Positions 1-9,709 of a stretch of DNA of 64,000 bases are shown here, in pieces (the stretch's first letter is position 1; each line of letters starts with the position of its first letter). The DNA comes from an uncultured Mycoplasma sp. (GTDB taxonomy: Bacteria > Bacillota_I > Bacilli_A > RF39 > UBA660). Location of the stretch: positions 1 through 64,000 of the forward strand of contig CANRTI010000003.1 in NCBI GenBank assembly GCA_947642635.1. The letters are read 5' to 3'. Below the pieces are notes generated by a model. It saw only the letters and a list, made by a program, of their open reading frames with translations, made no database searches and was not told the DNA's origin. The translations under genes and the position numbers were made by a program.

Positions 1-3000
1 GTATTATTTAAATCTTTACTTATTAATCTTCCTAAGTAATCATATTGATAATTTAGAGTGTTATTATCAAATATTACTTTAGTTGGTGCATCATCTTTGT
101 TATACTCATAACTTACTTCTTCATTACCATAACTATCTAAAAAATATTTTTTATTTACTATATTATCATTTACATCATAATCATAATCAATTGAATTTAT
201 TGAACCATAATAATTTTCTTCGTATTTACTTAATCTCTTTGATAAATCATAATAATAATTATATTGATAATTTGTTTCATCTTTAATTCTTGCCAAGTTA
301 CCTTCATTATCATAAATATTAGTATAGGTATGATTATCTGTTTTGATAGTTTTTACTCGATCTAAATCATCATAAGTATATTCTATTACCGAATTATTGC
401 CATAAGTTGATTTGGTTAAATTACCATTATTACTTTCATATTCATTAGTTATCAAAGTATTATCATTAATTTTAATGTCTTTAGTATTTAGAAAATCATC
501 ATAACTAAATTGATACTCTTTATTACCACTAGTAATTTTACTCAATAAATTATTACTATTATATTCATAATTTACCACTTTTTCATTCTTTTCTACTTTA
601 GTTATTCTTTCTTTATTATCATAAGTATAATGGGTTGTTGTTTCACTTGGATCAGTTATACTATTGGTAAGACCAGTTACTTCATCAATATCATATACTG
701 TTTTTCTTCCTAAAGAATCAATAGTTTCTGTAACAAATTTTTTACTTTCATCATAAATTGCTTTTGTTTCAATAAACATTGGAGTAAGAACATCTTCGAA
801 ATAAAATTCTTCAGTATTATCTTTTAGACTTTTATCTTTTAAAGTTATTGCATCATTATTAACACTTAAAACTTTATTTTCAGCGATTTTAGGAATTATT
901 AAATAACTACCATTATTATTCTTTTCAATTTTGAATAAAGTACTATTTTCACTATTATAACCATAGATTAAGACATTATTACTGATTGTTAAATAATCTC
1001 TTCCTAATTTAAATTGATAATAATCATTATTTTTAATTACTTCAAAATAATCAGGATTACAATTATCTTCTTTTAGATAAATATTTTTATCAACATGATT
1101 GATATCAAAATATTTATCTGTTGCTTTTAATCTAATATAGTATTTATGATTATTTAACACTTCATTGTCGGGATTTACATTGTTAATAATAGTTTTAATG
1201 GGATTACCATTTTCATCATATTTGATTTCATTACTAATCCCAGTTGGGCTTATCCCTTTTAAAACTCTTGTTATTTTTGTATTATCATATTCAAATTGAA
1301 AATTGTTTCCTTTCGGATTAAACAAACCAGTTAATTGATTATTTTTATCATATTTGAATTCTGATATAGCTTCTTTATTACGAAAACTATCCATATTACC
1401 TGTTTCATGATTATATATAGCTTGATCATGAGAGATATCTTTGGTAATAGAAATGTTAGTAATATAAAAATTATTTAGAGAAGAACCAAATAGTAGTGCA
1501 AAATAAATAGAGGTATAATCTTCATAAGCTACAAAGCTTCCAGAAAAAAATTGCCATTCATTATCATGATTATTTAAAGGCATTTTATCCGGTTCACCAG
1601 GAATTTTAGAATCTTCTTTTTCAATATAACCGAAATCTAATAAGGCTAAAACTGTATCATTTAATAACTCATGTTTTCCTTGATTTTTATACCAAAAAGA
1701 TAAATTATAAATGTCACCTTTTTTACCGTTCATTATAATTAATTTAGATAAGTCACTTTGAATAGTTGGACCCCCAGGTAATTTTAAAGCATTGACGTTA
1801 TTAGGCAAGGTAATAACATCATAATCATATATAGGTAAGCCCTCTTCATCTTCTAAAATGTCTCTTTTTTCACAAGATATATTCCATCCTTCAAAGCCAT
1901 TTTCAAAACAAGGATTTTCAACTAAATTATAATAATTAGCAATATCGCCTTCTTCAAATTGAATATCATCCATATAAGCAACTTCTTCACTGTAAAGTTT
2001 AAGACACGCTAACCCTTCAGAATCTGTTTTAAAAGTTAAGTTATATCTTGTGAAGTCATTATTGGGTGGAATATTTAGAGTACTAAGGATTATTTCACCA
2101 CTTAAAATACGTAAATTAATCGATTTATTATTTTTAAAATAGCCACTGAATGTGTAGGTTTTTTTACCTTCTAAAGTATTTTCTAAATATTTAGGGCCAT
2201 CTATTTTAAATGAATAGTTTCCGCTTCTAGCACATTCATTAGTCTGGTTAGGGCAATTACTTTCAAAACTAGTATTACTAATTAAGTTTTTAGTAAATTT
2301 TATTGGTGGGTAATCTATTTGTAACTTGTTAATATTTTTATTAATTTTGGTATTATAAAGATTGTCTTTATCATAAATACTAATTTTCCCCATCGCATTA
2401 TTTAAATTATTATCATGGTTTAAATTAGTAACATTAATTGTGTTACCTCGATTATTAAAAGTATAAGTAATATATTTACCATTATTGTCAATAATTCTTG
2501 TAACACAAAAACCATATTCAAAGTTTAAATACTCACCAATAGCATTATTTAAACCATAATGCGTTACTTTTTTAACTTTATAAGGTATAACATCAAAATA
2601 TTCTAAGCCAAAACTTAAACCATTAACATCAAAAATTTTAGTAATTATTTTATTGTTATATTTTATTTGATAAGTTCCTTTTTTAGTAATAATTTTTTCT
2701 AAAATATCATTATTATACTCTAATTTAGTTGTTTCATAATCACTGGTAATAGTTATATCATTATTATAAGTAATATTAATAGTCTTATCATCAGCATCTT
2801 TAACTTGAATAATTCGATTATTATTATCATATTTAACTTCTACTTGATTGTTTTCAGCGTCTTCTAAATATCTTAAATACCATTTATTGTTATTTTTAAT
2901 AAATGTTAATTTATTATTATCTTTATCTGTAATAATATAATTATTATTTTCTAATACTGCAACTAATCCCAAACCATCTTCATCAATATAATTATTTTCT

Positions 3001-4511
3001 TCATTGACAAAATAATGAGTAGTACCATCACCATCAACATATTTTAAATATTGATAATTATCAATATTTACTTCTTCGATAGTTTCATGTAAATTAAAGT
3101 TCCAACCTAAACCATACCCCAAATTATTTTCTAAAACAACATCATTAGTATTATATATTAAGTTTAAACTAATAGGATATTTACCTGCAATTGTTTTATT
3201 TACATTAAAAGTTGTTGTTAAATTACCAGTTAAGTTATTGATATGAATTGTACCTTCGGTTATACTCTTGGAAGTATAAGTCATATAATCTTCTAAGCCG
3301 TTTTGATTACGATAAGTAATAATAACACATGGTCTTAAACCCGTACCATTATAAATGTCATAAGTCTTAGATAAAAACTTAAATGGCGCTACTTCATAAT
3401 CTGATTCGTTATCATATTTAAGCATAATTCCATTATTAGTTAAACCAGCATACCATTTTTTAACCAAACCAGTAATATCAAAACTAGCGCCACCATTAAC
3501 TTCGGGATCCGCTGAAATAACAGTTCTTTGCATTTTGGCAGCATCTTCAAGTAATGGGTTGTAGTTATTCGCCATATTATTCCAAGTTGCTGTAGTTTCA
3601 TCCCATAAAGAAGTTATTTCGTGAACATCTGCATAGGGATGGTGTTCATAAGGTATATCGTATTCTTTATCATAAGGATTTAAAAAACATTTAGCTTCAA
3701 TAATGTCATCTCCAGTCCCAATTGTCGGTAAATTAAAACGCATTAATATTCGACATACTTCATCCATTGTTGATCCAATTTTTAAAAATGTATCATAATT
3801 AAATGTTGTATCAGGATATTTACTCGAAATATAAGTATCAAAAACATCATTGTTATGGCCATTTACAATTGTTGGATCGATTGTAACTGGATAGATCCGT
3901 TCACTATCTTTTAACCATTCATAATCTAATATTAAAGTTAAATTTTTATCTTTTAATTGGTAATCTAAACAATAATTTATATTACCGATTGCATCAACCA
4001 TAAAGGGTGATTCCACAACAAAGATTATTTCATCTTTATTTTTAGCTAAAATTTCTTTATTTTCAGTTAATTCTAAATCTAAATTCGTTTCAACCAAAAA
4101 TTCAATTTGGGAAGGAATAGTTTCTTTACAATTTAAAATAATTGATTCTTTTATTTTAGAACCAATTATTTGATATTTAAAATCAATATTATTGTGTAAA
4201 TTTTTGTATTCAATATTTCCGTTATTTAATTTTGCTACTAACTTATCTTCTTTCTTTAAATAAATTTTCAAATAATAATCATCTTTTGTAATACTAACTA
4301 AATCACTACTATTCTTATAAAAAACTGAATGAAATTCATTATTCTTGTTTTCGAATCGGTCAGTTGTTTCGATTAATTGATTATCAATCTCTTCATATTC
4401 ACCATTTTTTAAATAATGAACGTCATGATTATACATATAACAAGTAATAGTACCATCATTATTCAAAAAATGTTTTTCTCTTTTTTTTCTTAATTTTTTT
4501 AATTCTTCCAT
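1..4511 (-). CDS. DNRLRE / ricin-like / YD-repeat (Rhs, WapA-type) giant protein, 3' end beyond the window
   Basis: An uninterrupted minus-strand frame runs from an ATG at 4511 (preceded by AAGGAAAG) to the window edge, giving 1,503 residues without a stop. Seen in order: an N-terminal region of the type that precedes DNRLRE domains; a DNRLRE domain around residues 220-470 (motif DTYISSKYPDTTFNYDT); jelly-roll, carbohydrate-binding-like segments around 740-1020; a ricin-like beta-trefoil segment around 1110-1240; and YD repeats after about 1290 (YTYDNKERI, YTYDDLDRV, YQYDYLGRL). Related proteins are wall-associated or polymorphic toxins whose variable tip is C-terminal, here outside the window. 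Oddly, no signal peptide or membrane segment is visible: the N-terminus starts MEELKKLRKKREKHF. The family assignment is firm; toxin function is not shown. Confidence 0.9.
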   Translation of the reverse strand, partial: MEELKKLRKKREKHFLNNDGTITCYMYNHDVHYLKNGEYEEIDNQLIETTDRFENKNNEFHSVFYKNSSDLVSITKDDYYLKIYLKKEDKLVAKLNNGNIEYKNLHNNIDFKYQIIGSKIKESIILNCKETIPSQIEFLVETNLDLELTENKEILAKNKDEIIFVVESPFMVDAIGNINYCLDYQLKDKNLTLILDYEWLKDSERIYPVTIDPTIVNGHNNDVFDTYISSKYPDTTFNYDTFLKIGSTMDEVCRILMRFNLPTIGTGDDIIEAKCFLNPYDKEYDIPYEHHPYADVHEITSLWDETTATWNNMANNYNPLLEDAAKMQRTVISADPEVNGGASFDITGLVKKWYAGLTNNGIMLKYDNESDYEVAPFKFLSKTYDIYNGTGLRPCVIITYRNQNGLEDYMTYTSKSITEGTIHINNLTGNLTTTFNVNKTIAGKYPISLNLIYNTNDVVLENNLGYGLGWNFNLHETIEEVNIDNYQYLKYVDGDGTTHYFVNEENNYIDEDGLGLVAVLENNNYIITDKDNNKLTFIKNNNKWYLRYLEDAENNQVEVKYDNNNRIIQVKDADDKTINITYNNDITITSDYETTKLEYNNDILEKIITKKGTYQIKYNNKIITKIFDVNGLSFGLEYFDVIPYKVKKVTHYGLNNAIGEYLNFEYGFCVTRIIDNNGKYITYTFNNRGNTINVTNLNHDNNLNNAMGKISIYDKDNLYNTKINKNINKLQIDYPPIKFTKNLISNTSFESNCPNQTNECARSGNYSFKIDGPKYLENTLEGKKTYTFSGYFKNNKSINLRILSGEIILSTLNIPPNNDFTRYNLTFKTDSEGLACLKLYSEEVAYMDDIQFEEGDIANYYNLVENPCFENGFEGWNISCEKRDILEDEEGLPIYDYDVITLPNNVNALKLPGGPTIQSDLSKLIIMNGKKGDIYNLSFWYKNQGKHELLNDTVLALLDFGYIEKEDSKIPGEPDKMPLNNHDNEWQFFSGSFVAYEDYTSIYFALLFGSSLNNFYITNISITKDISHDQAIYNHETGNMDSFRNKEAISEFKYDKNNQLTGLFNPKGNNFQFEYDNTKITRVLKGISPTGISNEIKYDENGNPIKTIINNVNPDNEVLNNHKYYIRLKATDKYFDINHVDKNIYLKEDNCNPDYFEVIKNNDYYQFKLGRDYLTISNNVLIYGYNSENSTLFKIEKNNNGSYLIIPKIAENKVLSVNNDAITLKDKSLKDNTEEFYFEDVLTPMFIETKAIYDESKKFVTETIDSLGRKTVYDIDEVTGLTNSITDPSETTTHYTYDNKERITKVEKNEKVVNYEYNSNNLLSKITSGNKEYQFSYDDFLNTKDIKINDNTLITNEYESNNGNLTKSTYGNNSVIEYTYDDLDRVKTIKTDNHTYTNIYDNEGNLARIKDETNYQYNYYYDLSKRLSKYEENYYGSINSIDYDYDVNDNIVNKKYFLDSYGNEEVSYEYNKDDAPTKVIFDNNTLNYQYDYLGRLISKDLNN

Positions 4512-4592
4512 AAACTTTCCTTCTTTCTTTTAAAAATTATTTTTCTAAAAAAAATGAACTAATTGCTGCAGTCAATTAATCCATTTTACTCT

Positions 4593-4620
4593 ATTATAAC
4601 TATTTAATTGTTTTTGTCTA
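4593..4620 (-). promoter_or_regulatory. Likely sigma-A promoter of the Rhs-type gene
   Basis: On the minus strand TAGACA (4620-4615) is followed after 16 nt by TATAAT (4598-4593). The resulting leader of about 75 nt contains a near-palindrome, AATTG-CTGCAGT-CAATT (4561-4577), that could be an operator or a hairpin. This is pattern-based only. Confidence 0.5.
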
Positions 4621-4655
4621 TAAACTTTTTTGTATAAATTTTGTAAACTTTTTTA

Positions 4656-5531
4656 CTAATTTTTTACTAAAATATCGCCACAATTATTATTGATTTTTAA
4701 AACAGTATCTGATTCACGATAATTATGATTGATATCAACATCACCAAGTGAAGAATGAACATCAAAATATATTGCATTACTATTACCAATTTCAATATTA
4801 CCCAAATCATTTGCAATTTTAGAATTTTTATTAATGTAGACATTATTGATGGTAATATCGCCACAATTATTTTTTACATCTAAATAATTTGTAACTTTTT
4901 TGATAAAAATGTCACCTAAATCATTTTGAACTTTTAAATCATTTGCTTCTTCAATAGAAATATCACCTGCTGATGCTTCTACTAAAGCATTTTGAACTTT
5001 ACCAATTTCAATATTGCCTAAATCATTGGTAACATTAACATTTAGAGCATTACCTAAAGTAATATCGCCGTAATCTTCTTCAATATTTATTGTTGCATTT
5101 GAATATTCAGCTATTAAAATATCACCATAGGCATTAGTAATATCAATTAAACCAGAATAATTTTCAGGTAAATAAATTTCTATTTTAGCTCTTTTAATAT
5201 TCCAACAAAAGAAATGACATTTTTGCTTGGAATTATCAATTTCTAAATCATGTAAATTTTTTTCAACTTGAACAATCTCTTGGTCGCCATAAATTACAAC
5301 GCGGGTAAATTCATCTTTTGAATGTTTAATAAATATGTCACTAGCGCCACCATTTATTTTAATACTTTCAAAATCATTTTGATATGTTTCATCTTTAACA
5401 ACTTCTTGATAATAATTATGGGAAAAGAAAAACAAATGTTTATCATTTAAAAAATAAATCATGATGCCTAATAAAACTATAATACCTAGAGAAGCTAGAG
5501 CAATTAATACTTTAATAGTTGTCTTACTCAT
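4656..5531 (-). CDS. Membrane-anchored DUF4097 (putative adhesin, beta-helix) protein
   Basis: The 291-residue protein has one N-terminal membrane segment (about residues 7-28, IKVLIALASLGIIVLLG) and an extracytoplasmic region. That region repeats a GDI.I / NDLGNIEIG motif roughly every 18-20 residues, which is typical of the right-handed beta-helix called DUF4097. Proteins of this family often pair with membrane-embedded regulators and respond to envelope stress (LiaX-like), but no function is proved here. Its ATG touches the stop of the upstream XRE-type regulator, so the two are co-transcribed and that regulator probably controls it. Family confidence is good; ligand and role are unknown. 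Confidence 0.8.
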   Translation of the reverse strand: MSKTTIKVLIALASLGIIVLLGIMIYFLNDKHLFFFSHNYYQEVVKDETYQNDFESIKINGGASDIFIKHSKDEFTRVVIYGDQEIVQVEKNLHDLEIDNSKQKCHFFCWNIKRAKIEIYLPENYSGLIDITNAYGDILIAEYSNATINIEEDYGDITLGNALNVNVTNDLGNIEIGKVQNALVEASAGDISIEEANDLKVQNDLGDIFIKKVTNYLDVKNNCGDITINNVYINKNSKIANDLGNIEIGNSNAIYFDVHSSLGDVDINHNYRESDTVLKINNNCGDILVKN

Positions 5532-6154
5532 TATTCTAACCCCTTTAACATAAATACTAATTTTACAATTTCACACACAAGACCATACACAATCCATAAA
5601 ATCCATGTAATATACCATGCAAAAGTTGAAAAACTAATAATTAAATAAATGATTGTAAATAAAATAGCTAAAATTAAATTAATTTGATGACGTAATTTAT
5701 GAGGGATTTTATTTTTTACTTCTTTAACTTTATAAACTGAGGTAGTATAAATAATAAAAAATGTTGCCAAACCACAAATAACTAAAAATATGGAACTTGC
5801 TATAATAGGATTCATTTTAAATACTGGTATAGTGATAGTTACCCAAGCAATAGCAATAAAATATAGTAATATTCCACTACTAATACCTAAAGCTCTTTTT
5901 TTCTTATTAATAATTTGGTTAGTTGAATCTATAATAGGCATTTCTTTCTTAACTTCTTTTTTGCCTCTCAATAATTCTTCAGTTGATATAGCATATAGTT
6001 CACATAAAGGTATTATTTTATCAAAATCCGGCGTACTTTGATCAGTTTCCCATTTAGAAATTGTTTGCCTTGATACTTCTAATTTTTCAGCCACCTCTTC
6101 TTGTGATAAATTTTTCTTTTTTCTTAATTCTAATAATTTTTGTCCTAAACTCAT
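5531..6154 (-). CDS. XRE-family HTH regulator with C-terminal membrane segments
   Basis: Residues 1-65 form a Cro/CI-type helix-turn-helix (LSQEEVAEKLEVSRQTISKWE). The C-terminal half carries about four hydrophobic segments, so this is a membrane-attached regulator. A longer frame exists from 6229, but the start at 6154 is chosen because AAGGAG lies 9 nt upstream of that ATG and the HTH begins immediately. It is translationally coupled to the DUF4097 gene downstream, a frequent pairing in Bacillota, and probably senses an envelope or membrane signal for it (inference). Confidence 0.85.
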   Translation of the reverse strand: MSLGQKLLELRKKKNLSQEEVAEKLEVSRQTISKWETDQSTPDFDKIIPLCELYAISTEELLRGKKEVKKEMPIIDSTNQIINKKKRALGISSGILLYFIAIAWVTITIPVFKMNPIIASSIFLVICGLATFFIIYTTSVYKVKEVKNKIPHKLRHQINLILAILFTIIYLIISFSTFAWYITWILWIVYGLVCEIVKLVFMLKGLE

Positions 6155-6225
6155 AATCTTTCTCCTTACATTTTTAGTATAGTATTCTTCAATGGTTTTT
6201 TCTAGCAATTTGAGTTGGAAATTTG

Positions 6226-6909
6226 TCAACTATCTTTAACATTAGAATTATTTATAGTATCTTTAAGTTTAGCATTAATTATTTTATCACTTATTTCTTT
6301 ACTAAATAAACAGCCACAATAATTTTGACGATATAAATCATACTGTTTAGAAATGGTAATACTTTTTTTATAACCATCTTTCTTTTTAAAATCACTATAT
6401 AACCATTTTAAATTATATAAGTTTGCTAAATTATTTCCAATAGCATTAATTAAAGTGGCGTTTTTGTGAGGACTTACTGTTAAAGTAGTTCCAAAGTATT
6501 CAAAATTATGAAGTTTTGCAATATTGGCGGTATAACTAAGGCGAAGATTAAAACATCTTTCGCATCTTTTTCCACCTTCTAATTCTTTTTCATAACCTTT
6601 ACAAATATTCCGAAATTCAGAATTCTCATAATCACAATCTAAAAATTTTAAAGTGGGAATATTTAATTCTTTAATTAATCTTTTTTGTTCATTTTTCCTT
6701 TTTAAGTATTCTTCTTCTGGTTCAATATTTGGATTGTAATAAAGAATTGTAATATCAAAATAATCTTTTAAATAAGTAATAACATAACTAGAACAAGGTC
6801 CGCAACAACTATGAAGAAGTAATTTTGGTTGATAATTAAGTTCTGAGATAATTTCTATTAATTTTTGATCATAATTAATTTTTATTTCATTCACTATCTT
6901 CACCACCAT
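6226..6909 (-). CDS. queH: Epoxyqueuosine reductase QueH
   Basis: This is the QueH (formerly DUF208) family, which reduces epoxyqueuosine to queuosine at the wobble base of GUN-anticodon tRNAs in organisms lacking the cobalamin enzyme QueG. The cysteine sets that bind the Fe-S cluster and the second metal are visible: HSCCGPCSS near the N-terminus, KRCERCFN in the middle and YCGC near the C-terminus. The gene overlaps the 3' end of divIB. The start is uncertain: an ATG at 6909 or a GTG at 6894 are the best choices, and the more upstream ATG at 6951 would add a non-conserved extension. Function assignment is firm. Confidence 0.9.
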   Translation of the reverse strand: MVVKIVNEIKINYDQKLIEIISELNYQPKLLLHSCCGPCSSYVITYLKDYFDITILYYNPNIEPEEEYLKRKNEQKRLIKELNIPTLKFLDCDYENSEFRNICKGYEKELEGGKRCERCFNLRLSYTANIAKLHNFEYFGTTLTVSPHKNATLINAIGNNLANLYNLKWLYSDFKKKDGYKKSITISKQYDLYRQNYCGCLFSKEISDKIINAKLKDTINNSNVKDS

Positions 6910-7636
6910 TACTAGGAAGTTCTTCGCAATTATTAAAATGATTTGTATCACTATTACTATCTAAATATAAACAACCTTTTACATTACCCTTTTTATTAAC
7001 TATTCCTTCATATATTTCCGCATAATTATTAATTTTTTCGATATTAATTGTGTTAATATAAACAATGTTTCCGTCATTCATTCGAAAAATAAATCTTTTA
7101 TCGTCAACAACTTTATCATTAATCATTGATCTACTATACTCTATTTCACTAATTAATGAGAATACCGAAATATCTACTTTGTTTAACTTTTCAATTAATT
7201 CTTGATATATTTCATCAGGAACAATATTAATTAAAACAGGAACTCCTAAATAATTATCATTATATTCAATTTCTTTCCCACTTGATAATACTAGTTTTTT
7301 ATTATTCCAATTGTAAAAGAATATTTTATCTTCTATAATATTAATTTCTAATTTTCCCAAGTAATTTTTTGAAACTGAAACATCACTTATTAACTCTATT
7401 TTTTTCAATTTTTCGACAATATCATGTTTACTAACACTTATAATAGAGGCATTTTCTAAATCAAGATAAGAAATCAAATAATTATCTTTTAAATAATAAT
7501 TTCCGACTATTTCAATATTTTTAATCGGCAAAGACAAAAAATGGTATACTAAAGTACCCAATAAATATAAGGCTAAAATTAAAATTAAAAGACCCTTTAA
7601 ACGAATTTTCTTTTTTGATTTTTTTTGCTCTTCCAT
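6887..7636 (-). CDS. divIB: Cell division protein DivIB/FtsQ
   Basis: This is a bitopic division protein of the FtsL-DivIC-DivIB subcomplex. It has a short basic cytoplasmic N-terminus (EEQKKSKKKIRLKG), one membrane helix (about residues 16-35), then a POTRA domain starting LPIKNIEIVGNYYL and a beta domain. The length of 249 residues is normal. It sits directly downstream of murB within a murG-murB-divIB run, the usual dcw neighbourhood. The start at 7636 (MEEQKK) is preferred over 7648, because the latter would overlap murB further and the family begins with the basic segment. It ends in TGA, which shows that TGA is a stop here. Confidence 0.88.
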   Translation of the reverse strand: MEEQKKSKKKIRLKGLLILILALYLLGTLVYHFLSLPIKNIEIVGNYYLKDNYLISYLDLENASIISVSKHDIVEKLKKIELISDVSVSKNYLGKLEINIIEDKIFFYNWNNKKLVLSSGKEIEYNDNYLGVPVLINIVPDEIYQELIEKLNKVDISVFSLISEIEYSRSMINDKVVDDKRFIFRMNDGNIVYINTINIEKINNYAEIYEGIVNKKGNVKGCLYLDSNSDTNHFNNCEELPSNGGEDSE

Positions 7637-7638
7637 TA

Positions 7639-8514
7639 TTATTCCCATTCTATAATTCTTTGTTCTAATACTAGTTCTATTTTATAATGTTCTTGAACTT
7701 TTTTTTGAATATATTTAATTAATTCTTTAATATCTTTGCTAGTGGCCGAATCCTTATTGATAATAAAATTAGCATGTTTATCTGATATATAAGCATCATT
7801 AATATGATAACCTTTTAAATTTAAATCATCAATTAATTTACCTGCGGCATATCCTTCAGGATTACGAAATACACTTCCAGCATTACTATATTCTAAAGGT
7901 TGAGTTTTTGTTCGCATAGCACGATTATCAGCAACTACTTGTTGTAATTCCTCTTTATTTCCAGGTGTTAGGACAAAAACAGCTTTAACTAAAATATCTT
8001 GGGAATTTTGAAAAGAAGTTTGACGGTAATCAATCTTAATCTCTTCTTTTTTGATCGTAATTAACTCATTATTTCTAAGTACCTCTACACTAATTAAATA
8101 ATCATAAATCGAATGATTTTTTACGCCAGCATTTCCAAAAAGAGCTCCTCCAACTGACCCAGGAATAAGTGCTAAGTGTTCTAAACCTTGTAAATTATTA
8201 TCTATTAATTTTTTAACTAAAACTCCTAATATTGCACCACATTCGACAGTAACTTTGTTTTCTTCAATAGTTATTTGATTAATTTTTTCTAAACTAATGA
8301 TACAACCATTAAAGGGGTTATCTGGTAAAATTACATTACTACCTTTTCCTAGAATTAAATATGGTATCTTATTTTTTTCTAAATATATTAATAAAGACTG
8401 TAATGAAGCAATATTTGTTGGTTTAGCTAAATATTTAGAAGTAGTTTTGATACGATATGTATTATAGTTTTCTAAAGAAACGTTTTCTTCAACAATTCCA
8501 AAATCATTTAGCAT
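7639..8514 (-). CDS. murB: UDP-N-acetylenolpyruvoylglucosamine reductase MurB
   Basis: MurB is a FAD-dependent enzyme that reduces UDP-GlcNAc-enolpyruvate to UDP-MurNAc with NADPH in the cytoplasmic phase of peptidoglycan synthesis. The FAD-binding motifs GKGSNVIL (about residue 56) and ALIPGSVGGALFGNAG (about 111) are clear. The catalytic-serine region YSNAGSVFRNP is near 209, followed by a type-II style C-terminal domain (HANFIINKDSATSKDI). The length of 291 residues fits type II MurB of Bacillota. Its start overlaps the end of murG by 11 bp, indicating translational coupling. Confidence 0.96.
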   Translation of the reverse strand: MLNDFGIVEENVSLENYNTYRIKTTSKYLAKPTNIASLQSLLIYLEKNKIPYLILGKGSNVILPDNPFNGCIISLEKINQITIEENKVTVECGAILGVLVKKLIDNNLQGLEHLALIPGSVGGALFGNAGVKNHSIYDYLISVEVLRNNELITIKKEEIKIDYRQTSFQNSQDILVKAVFVLTPGNKEELQQVVADNRAMRTKTQPLEYSNAGSVFRNPEGYAAGKLIDDLNLKGYHINDAYISDKHANFIINKDSATSKDIKELIKYIQKKVQEHYKIELVLEQRIIEWE

Positions 8515-9592
8515 TTTTAATCACCTTTAATATTTCTTGATATATTATTTCACTACTAGAAGTTTGCACTCTTTTATTTAAATTTTCTTTAATAGTTTGA
8601 AATAGTTTACTATTATTTAATAATTCTTTTACTAATTTGTATAATTCTGCGCCTTCTAAATCTTTTTCTTCAATCATTAGGGCTTCTTTATTATCAGCAA
8701 GAGACTTAGCATTGTAATACTGATGATTATTAGCAACATTGGGACTTGGTATTAAAATGGCCGGGGTTTTAGCAGCACAAATTTCCGCAATTGTTCCGGC
8801 TCCGGCTCGACTAATAATTAAATCACAATTTTTAAAAAAAGCTGCAAGATTATCTAAGTAAGAAATTATTTTGATATTTTTCGAAAAGTGGTTATTTCCT
8901 ATAAACTCTTCATAATTTCTTTTTCCAGTTAGAAAAACTATTTCATAATCTTCTTTTTCGCTAAGTTTAAGAAATTCTAGTAGTTTATTATTCATTGCAC
9001 TACTACCAAGAGAACCAGACGTTATTAAAACTAATTTTTTATTTTTAGTAAGTCCTAGGGAAGATTTACTAATTGGTTTTAGTAAGTTAACATTATCAGC
9101 AGCTGGATTACCAGAATAAATACAATTAACATTTTTTTTAAAATAATTTTGACTTTCTTTAAAAGAAGTAAAAACAATATCTACTCCCCCACTTAAAAAT
9201 TTATTAGTTTTTCCTGGAATGCTATTTTGTTCATGAATAACACATTTTATTTTCAAACGATTTGCGGCCATAATAACTGGCATAGTAACATATCCACCAG
9301 CCCCAATGACAATATCTGGTTTGAATTCTTTCATAATTTTTAAACATTTATTAAAAGATTTACATAAAAGGCCAATATTTTGAAAATCATGCCAAATATT
9401 TTTTGTAAAACCATAGATTTTTAAACTTTGGTATGGAATATTATGCTCAGGAATTATGGTATTTTCCATTCGGTTGTGAGTTCCAATATAAAGCACTTCT
9501 AAATTTGGATTTTTTTCTTGAAATTTTTTGATAATTGCTAGTGCAGGATAAATATGTCCTCCAGTTCCACCGGCAGAAATTAAAAGACGCAT
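8504..9592 (-). CDS. murG: MurG, lipid II-forming N-acetylglucosaminyltransferase
   Basis: MurG transfers GlcNAc from UDP-GlcNAc to lipid I on the inner face of the membrane, making lipid II. The N-terminal loop ISAGGTGGHIYPALAI, the hydrophobic membrane-contact region, the GAGGYVTMPVI loop and the C-terminal donor motif ISRAGAGTIAEICAAKTPAIL are intact. The start at 9592 (MRLLIS) is chosen over the frame start at 9604 because the family begins at the first Rossmann strand and GGGTGATG lies just upstream. It is the first gene of the murG-murB-divIB-queH run and is divergent from the fic gene. Confidence 0.96.
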   Translation of the reverse strand: MRLLISAGGTGGHIYPALAIIKKFQEKNPNLEVLYIGTHNRMENTIIPEHNIPYQSLKIYGFTKNIWHDFQNIGLLCKSFNKCLKIMKEFKPDIVIGAGGYVTMPVIMAANRLKIKCVIHEQNSIPGKTNKFLSGGVDIVFTSFKESQNYFKKNVNCIYSGNPAADNVNLLKPISKSSLGLTKNKKLVLITSGSLGSSAMNNKLLEFLKLSEKEDYEIVFLTGKRNYEEFIGNNHFSKNIKIISYLDNLAAFFKNCDLIISRAGAGTIAEICAAKTPAILIPSPNVANNHQYYNAKSLADNKEALMIEEKDLEGAELYKLVKELLNNSKLFQTIKENLNKRVQTSSSEIIYQEILKVIKNAK

Positions 9593-9643
9593 AACATCAC
9601 CCATAGTAATTATACTATAAAAATTATTAAATTAGTAGTTTAC

Positions 9644-9707
9644 TATCCCCCTTTACTTGAAAAATAGTAAAGTTTTTGTTATAATAACTATCATTTAAAG
9701 GGGGATA
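9644..9707. promoter_or_regulatory. fic promoter enclosed by a perfect 12-bp inverted repeat
   Basis: TATCCCCCTTTA (9644-9655) and its exact reverse complement TAAAGGGGGATA (9696-9707) flank the fic promoter. The -35 TTGAAA is at 9657-9662 and, after 17 nt, the -10 TATAAT is at 9680-9685. The right arm contains the fic Shine-Dalgarno. Runs of five C/G are striking in such AT-rich DNA. The left arm lies upstream of the expected transcription start, so a DNA operator, perhaps bridging two sites, is more likely than an mRNA hairpin (inference). Confidence 0.65.
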
Positions 9708-9709
9708 TA

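Noticed and set aside
83-286. Plus-strand frame of 67 residues rich in Asn, His and Leu
   Set aside because: It is the complement of YD-repeat codons in the large minus-strand gene; composition follows the opposite strand and there is no ribosome-binding site.
6226-6909. Mycoplasma-type genetic code (TGA as Trp)
   Set aside because: TGA ends divIB and dinD at the expected family lengths, and Trp is encoded by TGG throughout.
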